Of a stretch of 64,000 nucleotides of DNA, positions 47,569 to 56,500 are shown one piece after another. The notes under the pieces are model-generated. The model made no database searches. It was not told the origin of the DNA and was given only the letters and a program-made list of their open reading frames with translations. Positions within the stretch are counted from its first letter, which is position 1, and each line of letters begins with the position of its first letter. The position numbers and the translations under genes are program-made. The stretch spans positions 81,073,965-81,137,964 of the forward strand of contig JASDDO010000008.1 in NCBI GenBank assembly GCA_030015575.1, written 5' to 3'. The stretch is from Agapanthus africanus (Eukaryota > Streptophyta > Magnoliopsida > Asparagales > Amaryllidaceae).

Positions 47569-49003
47569 TGATTGATCTGTAAAGTGTGTGTAGTAACCGC
47601 AATCAATAATGGTGTCGCGTGTAGTTAGACCGAGATGAGTACGGGTCGTCCTTAGGGATATGTGGAATCTTTCAATCTTACTTTAGACGTATTGAAAAAG
47701 AGGAAGAATAGAGAAATAAAGAATAGTGGAGAATAGTTTCTAGATCTACGTCAAAATACGGATGTAGAATACAGATCTAGTTTGAATACGGATATAGATT
47801 TTATAAGAAGAATGCTTGTAGGGTTCGTTCGGATTTTGTAGTCATGGATGACTAATAAAGATTATTCCTTTTATCTATTGATAGATTTAATACTAGATAG
47901 ACAGTAATAAATGAGAATTAGGGTTCTTGGAAGAAACTAGGGTTTCCCCACTGTTGACCTTTGTCCTTTCATTGATCTCTATTCATGTCTAGCCCTTAAC
48001 AAAACAATTGTTAATCTGATCTCAAATCGCGGTCGAGACTAGCAATAAATTGGTAGCGTGCCCGATAAGGATGTTAATATTTATTTTGCTAAAGTTTATA
48101 AACTTCATAAGACTTAAAAGAAGTTAAAATATTTTCTCATCCATTGTTCTACTCTGATCCTACGAACCCTATCAAGCGAAGAATTACTCGCGCATGATGG
48201 AGATAGAAGAAATGATAGAAATGAAATTCATAATGTAACTAAATAATTAAACTAATTAAACTAAAGATCTACCTTTATTAATCAACTTCACAAGTACAAA
48301 CTTCAAGTTTAGATTACAAGAGGAAGAAGACGTTGCTCTCGATCTCTGCCTTGTCGGATGTAGATGTTCCGTCGAATCTCACGTCGCTTTATCACGTTGA
48401 ATCTTGGACCTGTCTTGGATCACTTGTTCTTTGACGGTGATTAGCTTATGTAAAATATTGATGATTTCTAAGTTTAGCCCTCGGTCCTTTATATAGCCCC
48501 AAACCATAAACTATAGATCCTCAGAATTAGGGTTTGTTGTTGCAAATCACAACTAAAAATCCTAAATTTTGACTCAGTGAATCGGCCGCGGATCCGCCGC
48601 ATTGATGCTAGTTTGGCCGCAGAAGCGCGGTTTTTTGGTGAGATCTTGGCTTCAGAATTCTCGAGCTGCTTCGTTGTGACACATGGAGATTTATTTGATA
48701 TATGGAATTTTCATATCTTTTCTGAGTTTCTACCGGTTTTGATTCTTCGATTTTATTTAACTTTGTCGGCAGATTTTTGATTCCAGATATCTCAACATCT
48801 CGATCTCCTGACCTGAACTAAACCTTGCACAATATCTCGATGAATAATATTAGTAATATTTGGTATTTTTGAGATATTATCCTAACCAATTTGATATGAT
48901 ATTATATTTTAAGAATATTGATTAAGGATATTTGATATGATATGCATATTTAAATTATGAAAATATTATATAAATATTATATGCATACATTTTCTTTCAT
49001 AAT
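47569..49003 (-). repeat. Element F LTR R3 (cut by LINE)
   Basis: Matches R1 and R2 up to the word TTCATAAT, where the LINE tail begins. TATA at 48488-48495; CCGCGG module at 48586-48630. Confidence 0.88.
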
Positions 49004-49951
49004 ACAACAACAGCAACAACAACAACTGAGCCTTTTATCCCAAGCATATGGGGTAGGCTACATGAACCAACATGAGAATCACGCTGGGTCCAGCACATGA
49101 ATCCTCTGCCTCCACTCACTCCTATCGAACAAAATAATTTCATTCAGTCCTTTGGCAACCATATGGTTTCGTATCACCTCCATCCATGTTTTCTTCGGTC
49201 TCCCTTTTGCCCTTTTGCCATTACCCATATCGAGAGTATCTATTCGTTGAACCGGTGCTTCCATAGGTCTGCGTCGCACATGACCAAACCATCTTAGCCT
49301 GTTTTCCCGCATCTTCTCCTCCACAGGTGCGACACCAAATTTTGTACGAATATCCTCATTTCGCACCTTATCTTTTCTAGTGTTACCGCACATCCAACGA
49401 AGCATGCGCATCTCCGCTACGTGCATCTTCTGTGTATGATGCTTCTTAGGAGCCCAGCATTCTGTACCATATAATAAGGCAGGCCGAATAGCGCTCCGAT
49501 AAAACTTCTCTTTCAATTTTAACGGAAAGTTACGATCACACAAAATCCCTGTTGCACTTCTCCATTTCAACCAACCAGCTTGGATCCTTTGATTAACATT
49601 ACTATCGATCTCCCCATTCTTTTGGATGATAGAACCTAGATATCTAAACTGGTCGCTAGGTGATATCTCTTGCCCTTCCAATGTTATACCAATATGGTTT
49701 TGACTTCTCTGGTTACTAAATTTGCAATGCATATATGCTGTCTTGGACCCGCTCAATCTGAATCCCCGAGATTCCAATGTTTGCCTCCATAATTCTAATT
49801 TGGCATTAACCCCTGCTTTCGTCTTATTTACTAGAACAATATCATCAGCGAATAGCATACACCAAGGTACCTCATCTTGGATAGTTCTAGTAAGCTCATC
49901 CATCACGATGGTAAATAGGAATAGACTTAATGCAGATCCTTGATGTAAACT
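49004..49951 (-). mobile_element. LINE (RTE-type) 3' fragment
   Basis: The minus-strand coding end of an RTE-clade LINE. RT words SLHQGSALSLFLFTIVMDEL and CMLFADDIVLV (catalytic FADD) are followed by the typical tail WFGHVRRRP...GRPKKTWMEVIR and a 3' end with CCATATGCTTGGGATAAAAG and (TTG)n, which is how RTE elements end. It is inserted in LTR R3 of F. The 5' part is missing because element D begins at 49952, inside the Gly codon of the GLHQGS motif; the remainder should be on the far side of D. The apparent first residues of the frame (MSLPDFKSG) come from D's LTR. One long frame of about 290 LINE codons remains open. Confidence 0.9.
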
Positions 49952-49984
49952 GTTTCCTGATTTAAAATCAGGAAGGCTCACGGA

Positions 49985-50470
49985 AAAGGCTTCAGAAAAG
50001 GGTCACGTGCTTACACGTGACCAGCAGTCACGTGTGGGCACATGACACCTAAAAGTATCGGCAAGGCGAGTTCAGTTTCCCAACTACATCAAAGAAAGGG
50101 GCTTCAGAAAGGGTCACGTGCTCCCACGTGACCTGGGTCACGTGTCGGCACGTGACATTTAAAAGCAAACGGCAAAGGCACATTGGTTCCCTGATCAAAT
50201 CAAGGAAAAGGCTTCAGAAGAGGTCACGTGCTCCCACGTGACCAGGGTCACGTGTTGGCACGTGACGCTCAAAACATCAGACTCATTCTCCGGTTAAATC
50301 AAGAAAAAGACTCCAGACGAGGGTCACGTGCTCACACGTGACCAGGGGTCACGTGGTGGCACGTGACGGCTAAGCAGCAGAAGAAGGCAGAGTGCAAAAG
50401 AAGAAAATGGCTCATTACAAGGGGGTCACGTGCCCACACGTGACCAAGGGTCACGTGGCCGCACGTGACC
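49985..50470 (+). repeat. Five-unit G-box (CACGTG) array in D U3
   Basis: Five units of about 90-110 bp, each with two closely spaced inverted pairs of CACGTG, typically GGTCACGTG-N-CACGTGACC then GGTCACGTG-N-GCACGTGAC. By my count 19 CACGTG words occur here, against about 0.1 expected by chance. CACGTG is the core G-box bound by plant bZIP and bHLH factors. Position 300-800 bp upstream of the TATA box fits an enhancer. A second cluster of nine lies at 51515-51714. Confidence 0.85.
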
Positions 50471-50771
50471 AGCTTTCAAAGCCCATTTGTTAACAGAATT
50501 AAATTCTGAGAAAAGACCTCTCAAATCTTTCCAAAAGCAACCGATTGAATTAAAGATTTAGAGTGATTAAATATCATCTATCTATGGGAAAATCTAGAAT
50601 TTGGAAAGATTTCCCCTTTAAATCTAACAGAAATCACAAAGGAGAATCGCTGGATTTGAAATCCAATGGTGAATAAAATTCACCTAATAATCCAAAGGTC
50701 CAGAACGAATGATGGACGCAAATCAAATCTCTCAATGAAGATTCGTCAAAAACTAATTGACTCGGCTGCTT

Positions 50772-50787
50772 CTCCTATAAATAGGAG
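50772..50787 (+). promoter_or_regulatory. TATA box inside a perfect palindrome (D LTR)
   Basis: CTCCTAT-AA-ATAGGAG contains TATAAATA, a consensus plant TATA box. Transcription would begin about 30 bp downstream, near 50810. The arms are perfect 7-mers, in keeping with the palindrome-rich sequence around it. Confidence 0.65.
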
Positions 50788-51514
50788 CCAAGAGATACAA
50801 AAGAGATATACGCAGAGGGAAGAAAGGGAGAGAGAGCCTTGATACCTCGAGGAACTTGGATCTTCTGCAAAAGAAAACCCTAGGCAAGAAAGGGAAGGCT
50901 CCTTGAAAGAAAGGAGAATTTAATTCTCAACAGAGTTTAACTCTGATATATATAAAACAGAAGAATATATTTCTTCTCTCTTTGATAGAGGATCTGCAAA
51001 GTGCACATCTCCCCTTGAATTTGAGAATTTAATTCTCAATGGGTTGAGATCCTGCCATGCAGATCCAAAACATAGAGAGGGAATGGAAGCACGAGAATTT
51101 AATTCTCACAGAACTATAGGAATTTAATTCCTTTAAAATAAAACTAGGGCTTGACCCTGTGTTATGGGAATTTAATTGCTTCAGAACAAAAAGAAACAGG
51201 GTTTAACCCTAATTAAGAACCTAGTTCTGTTGGAACAGCGGGGATTTAATTCCCTTGATCATAATTTAACAGAGAATGGGAATTTAATTCCTTAAAAGCT
51301 TTTATTAGGGTTTAACCCTATTTAGTTCTTCACATGTATGAGGAATTTAATTCCTACAGAAAATTCAGAGTCTAACTCTATTCAGAATATAAATCTTCAA
51401 AAGGAAGTAGGAATTTAATTCCTCTGAAATTACTGTCAGGGTTTAACCCTACGAGGAATTTAATTCCTGGAAAAGATTAACAGATCCTCTAAACAACATA
51501 CATAGAGGCAGGGT

Positions 51515-51714
51515 CACGTGTCACCACGTGACCCCTCCAAGAGATCTACAGAAAACCCCTTTGAGGCAGCACCCCACGTGACCCACGTGACCCACGTGAC
51601 CCTCGGCAGAAGCTTTAACATATAAGCATTTAAATGCCCTCCACGTGAGGGCACGTGATGCGATAATCTCAGCAGAATAAATGAAGGGAGGGCGCTCTCA
51701 CGTGTTGCCACGTG
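51515..51714 (+). repeat. Second CACGTG cluster in the D LTR
   Basis: Nine CACGTG words in 200 bp, including three in a row as CACGTGACC repeats near 51574-51595. It lies between two blocks of TTNAA palindromes, downstream of the TATA box. Confidence 0.8.
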
Positions 51715-52256
51715 ACCCCTCTTGCCTTATTGTTTAACACTAAATTGGAACTCTCGAATACAGTATTGAAACACTGTTGGGCCTTAGTGTTCAACACTAA
51801 TCAAAGAACTTTATTCGCAGTGTTCAACACTGATTACCTTAGTATTTAACACTAATCTGAGATCTCCATTGCCAGTGTTCAACACTGATCTGTTTTAGTG
51901 TTTATGATAATTTGAAAGCCTTGTTGCTGGTGTTTAACACCAATTATCTTTTAGTGTTAAACACTAACTTGTCAACCTCATTCCCAGTGTTCAACACTGA
52001 TTCTGATTGCTCTGTAGTGTTTAACACTAGGCTTCGGTCCAATTGGCTAAATGGATAGAGGCAAAGCCTCTCCTTCAATGGACCAACGAGAAACCAATAT
52101 TCCAGACATGATCGGACTTAGCCCAAGCTAGGCCATGAGTCTTCAATTCGTAATTAACTGGGCTAATGGGCTCATAACATAATTAATCGGTCTTGATCCC
52201 AAATTGGGTCAAGGACTATTTAAGCCATTCCGGTTCTAGGGTACATCTCTTCACTC

Positions 52257-52835
52257 CTTTGATACTTGGCATTGTAATCCCTCAATGTCTTCAAAGAGGT
52301 GACGGGTCCCGACGACCACACATTGATATGGACTGTGGGGTCCTTAAACCCGTGTCTAATGCAAAATTCCTGGTTACGTGGAACGCGGATAACGTCACTC
52401 TTTGACCCCGCGGAAAACGCCCAGAGCGGAGCCTGGTCCTCGCCAAGCACGGCAGTGAACCCGTGTGAAGCATCCAGAGCACATACCGGACTATGGAGTC
52501 CTTAAACCCATGGACTACGACGTCCTTAACCTCTACCGAGATGTCTTAAAACTAACAATGGACCGCAACGTCCTTAAACTACCCATGGACCGCAACGTCC
52601 TTAAACTACCCATGGACCGCAATGTCCTTAAACTAGAACAATAGAGCCCCGCATGCTCTTTTGTCGGATCTAAACGGTCCCGTTTAAGTTGATCTTAGCC
52701 TCAAAGATGGCTAACGTATCCTTAAACCTTCAAACAGACTGGACTATGAATCCCCCCAATTAACTCTGGCTCGAGGGTACATCCCTGAACTCCTCTGACA
52801 TCCGTCGTTGTAATCCTTCAACGTCGTCAGAGAGG
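52257..52835 (+). repeat. Repeated structured motif in D U5
   Basis: Two copies 535-545 bp apart, each followed by GAGGTGACGGGTCCCGACG. Each folds as an outer stem plus an inner stem with the fixed loop TAATCCYT. Copy 1: CTTTGA/TCAAAG and CATTG/CAATG (52257-52296). Copy 2: CTCTGAC/GTCAGAG and CGTTG/CAACG (52793-52832). The arms differ by paired changes. Between them are GGAC...GTCC words of the 27-bp repeat family, and GTTGATCTTAGCCTCAAA recurs at about 52688, 52936 and 52984 (middle copy with GTCTCAAA). Confidence 0.7.
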
Positions 52836-53449
52836 TGACGGGTCCCGACGGCCATACATACGATGGACCACTATGTCCGTAAACTGGAACAATGGAGCCT
52901 AAAACGCTCCTTTGTCGGATCTAAACGATCCCATTAAGTTGATCTTAGTCTCAAAGTTAGACTAACGTATCCTTAACAAACGTTTGAGTTGATCTTAGCC
53001 TCAAGTATGGCTGACGTATCCTCAAACCAAACCCCCAAACCCAAATCTAAGATAAACACGGATTTGGACTAGTCCACGCCCTACGGGCGACGACATAAAT
53101 CAGTCTCCGTATACAATCCACGGGCAACAAAACATAAAATAAATACACACGACACGAAGTGACCATCTGGAGAAGGAGAAAGTTGTTACCGCGATGCGGT
53201 AGCGTAATTAACTGCAGGGGCTTGCGCCTGCAGGGAAGAGCGTCCCCACAATCAAAAACCCCTCAAACGAGGGGGAATCTGACGAAGTCTGCTACATCGG
53301 CCGCATCCGTCTAAGCCTCCGATGCACGGTGCCATAGATCAACTTGGCATCTTCGGAGAGGCGGGCGGATAGCACCAATTAGCATCTGCCCTGAACCCGA
53401 GGCCAGACGCCCCACGCGTCCCGGCCGCCGTTCGGAGGGGAACAGATTC

Positions 53450-53467
53450 TGGCACGCCCGGTGGGAC
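53450..53467 (+). other. Element D primer binding site (putative)
   Basis: TGGCACGCCCGGTGGGAC lies five bases after the LTR end, in the usual place. This word is common at this position in plant Tat-lineage elements. I cannot assign the primer tRNA with confidence. Confidence 0.6.
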
Positions 53468-53533
53468 CTTTTCCTCTTTCCACTCCACACTTCGTGTGTC
53501 GTGACTCGCGAACCAATCGCGGTTCGCTAATGG

Positions 53534-56500
53534 TTGCCCTTGGGTTTCAAGATACTAAGAATTGGTGTCTTGCTTATTGCAGAAAGCAAAGGATCGACGG
53601 CTTCTACTTCTGCGAAATCCTCCAACCGCTCAGACTGCAATTGCGACCAATGCTTTACCTCGCCAGGAGGTATAGCCTATGGACCCCAAGCTGCTTCGTT
53701 GTTCACAATGCCGGTGGATCAGGTGACTCAGGCCACTACCGGGTTGTTCTTTGGGACTATACTCCCGCCAACAAGCTTCACGGCGCCGGTGCTGATAAAG
53801 AAAGCTCCCAAGAAGTCGGTCTTTGATCGTTTTACCCCTGCCGCGGCTCCTCTCAACGGGTCGCCCAACATCAGCGCCTCGGTCTTCTCTAGATTGGGCC
53901 AGAAATCCTGTGGACCCATCATGGGGCCTACAATCCCAGAGAAGGCTGCTTCTAAGAAAGTGACCGGTCTTGCTCCTGAAGTCATCAAAGCGACTTCCCC
54001 TGCCACAAAGTCGGTCTTTACAAGATTGACGGCTCCAGCTCCCGCTCCTGCTATCCAAAGGACGTCGGTCTTTGACAGGCTAACACCAGCAACGACCTCC
54101 CACCTACACAGGAGTCAAGACGAAGCTATTCTCACCGCTGAACCAACGCCGTCCGCTCGACACGCTCGACGTCGCCACTGGCACCGAGTAAGGAGGGCTG
54201 GGGGCAACTCCCCCTCGGGGCTAACTCCACCAGCCTCGATGGTAGAAGTTAATGCTGCTGTTCCAACGGGGAACAGCTTCGAGAGGCTAAATAAGGTGCG
54301 AAGGAATTCTCCTACTGCGGTGCTACAAAGGTCTCCTCCCCCACTAAAAAAGGTTGTGGAAATAAAGTCAGAACAGCCCCGATCCCCTCAACGGCTGTCT
54401 TCCAAAATCTATAAGGTTTGGCGGCAGGCCCGAGACTCGATGATTGATCCAAACTTCTCCCGCCAGCACAAGAAGCTGAAAATCCAATCGGAAGCCGGTC
54501 ACCAGGCTAAACCACGAAAGGCTGTCTGGACGCCCACCTCAACGGCCCCCTCAACCTCCACTGCTCATAAAAGGAGGAAGCCAGAGAAGATCCCCCAGCC
54601 TGCACCGACAGCTAAAAGCACTGAGCCCAGACGCTCTAAGTCTGGGGGCATGATGGTCCACACCGTATACATGGCGTCAGGAAAAGAAGACAGCCGTGCG
54701 TCTACAGGTCATAGACCGCTCACACGGTCGGTGACCAAAGCTCAGGAGCAACAGCAAAAGCTCCAGGAAATGATGAATGCTATGGCCGCACTTACAGGGC
54801 CAAAAGAAAACCCAGAAACGTCCTCAGACGAACGCCAGGAGGAAGAAACCGACGCCGAATTCCTTTGCCGGATACTGGAGAAGAAGGACAAAGAGGCTGC
54901 TGAACAAGCAGCCAACATACAGCGTATGGGCCTTCTCTTCCAAGATATGATAGGAATGATGGTCCAGCAGGACCCACCCGCCGAGGATCCCCCAATCATT
55001 CTTGAAGACGACCGAGGAGAAACGTCAAACCCACCACCGGCCCTCTCAACGGCCAAAGAGGAGGCGATCTCTAAGGCTGATTTGGTCGACTATATAGCCC
55101 AGCAAATCCGGGTTCATCATGCGACTGAGGCAGCTGGTCAAGTCGTAAAGACGGGCCGGCCGTATCCAAGCTGGTACGACCAAATCAAATACCCGCTGGG
55201 TTATACAATACCAAAATTCCACGTGTATAAGGGGACCAGCAATCCCCATCAACATGTTGCCCAGTTCAGGGCCCTTTGCGGTAACACCGGCGGTGACGAT
55301 AACCTGTTGCTTCGCCAATTTGTGGGCAGCTTATCAGAAACAACGTTCGAATGGTATTCGGAACTCCCGAACGATTCTATCAAGACGTTCGCTGAAATGG
55401 AGCTGCTATTCACTCAGCGATTCGCAAGCGCCAGCGAACGCACTCCAATAACGGCATTGATTAATGCCAGGATGAAACCAGGCGAAACGTGGGTCCAGTA
55501 TGCTATACGCTGGCGGAATTTGTGGTCGAGATGCGAGCAACGCATTGAGGAAGCACCCGCAGTGGGCATGTTCGTGGGAACCCTAGACCCTCACGCAACT
55601 ATCTCCCAGTTTATGATGTTCTTTAAGCCAACCACATTCCAAGCTTTAATCGACAAGCTGGCTCAGATGGACCAGATGGGTCATAGACCACCTCCCCCGA
55701 AGTCGGAACCTCGGAATGACAAGGGTAAAGGAAGGGCAACCTTCGTCGCGAATGCCCAGCAGCAACCTAACGCCCCGAAGCTGGCGGATCAATTGGAAGA
55801 AAGACGCCGGTATTATAATGAGAAGATGAAGCATCCCTACTCGTTCCCACGAGACAAGACGAAACGGTTATTCGAGCTGGCAGTACGCAACAGACTTATA
55901 AACCTACCAAATCCAAGGCGACCGCCGCAACCCACTGAGGTGAATAACCCTAACTATTGCCCTTACCATCAAACGGTAAGTCATCCGATTGAGGATTGCT
56001 TCGTCTTCAAAGGATGGATTGAAGATCAATACCTCCAGGGGAAGTTTGCACTGTCCGAAAAGTGGAAGGTGAACCCACCACAGCCGCATACTCCTAAGAA
56101 AGCAGATACACCGGGGGCAACCTGTTCCTTTATTGAAGGAGCTCCATGGGAGATCGTGCTGTCAACTAAAACCAAAAGAATGCTGAGGGACCTTCATGCG
56201 TGCCCTGCGATCGAATGGAAGGACCCGCTTGAACCTCAAATTATCGAAGGGATGTTGAAGCCCCGCCCAACTACGAAGACCCGTGATAATGGCCCAAATA
56301 CTCACGCCCAACCGTCAAAATCTTCGAAGAAAAAGAAGAAGAGATCCAAGAAGCCCGTGAAGCCTGGAAACGAGCACACGAACTTGCAGAAGCAAATCGA
56401 CGCGCTGGAAGAGTACAATCAAAAGGCGCGAATTCTTGTCACACCGCAAGAGTTCCTCAGCCACATGTTTCAAGAGGACGATGATGGAGAGAGCTCGTCG

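Larger units (their letters stand above)
36886..49003 (-). mobile_element. Element F: three-LTR, two-body retroelement with unknown ORF
   Basis: Read on the minus strand the order is LTR (R3), primer site, leader, ORF body, 3' region, LTR (R2), ORF body, 3' region, LTR (R1). The primer site is tRNA-Asp type, as in Athila/Tat Gypsy elements. Neither body contains gag, protease, RT or integrase, so F is non-autonomous by content. R1 and R2 differ at about 6% by eye, so it is older than Copia or E here. The tandem form is known to arise by unequal exchange between LTRs. R3 is entered by the LINE at 49004, and its remainder is presumably right of element D, off-window. One ORF body looks whole; the other is broken. 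Confidence 0.85.
50494..52029 (+). repeat. Array of odd palindromes with TTNAA cores (D LTR)
   Basis: More than 25 near-perfect palindromes of 11-17 nt share a TTNAA centre, but the arms change by block. Examples: CAGAATTAAATTCTG (50494), GAGAATTTAATTCTC (50917, 51025), CAGAGTTTAACTCTG (50931), GGAATTTAATTCC (several, 51120-51460), AGGGTTTAACCCT (51309, 51429), then AGTGTTCAACACT and AGTGTTTAACACT alternating (51788-52028), with GGTGTTTAACACC at 51930. Most lie downstream of the TATA box, so they would be hairpins in the RNA leader. Confidence 0.85.
49952..53444 (+). repeat. Element D 5' LTR
   Basis: Start set by the LINE junction; end set by AACA just before the primer site TGGCACGCCCGGTGGGAC (53450). 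It opens with the palindrome CCTGATTT-A-AAATCAGG (49957-49973). TATA box at 50776-50783, so U3 is about 0.86 kb and R plus U5 about 2.6 kb. The 3' LTR is outside the window, so the boundaries rest on junctions only. Confidence 0.7.

Noticed and set aside
49985-50470. CRISPR-like array
   Set aside because: Spacing and repeat length vary, the repeats are G-box pairs in a plant LTR, and no cas-type gene exists here.
53461-53826. Separate 121-codon upstream gene
   Set aside because: It overlaps the start of the D gag frame in another phase and has no recognisable domain.
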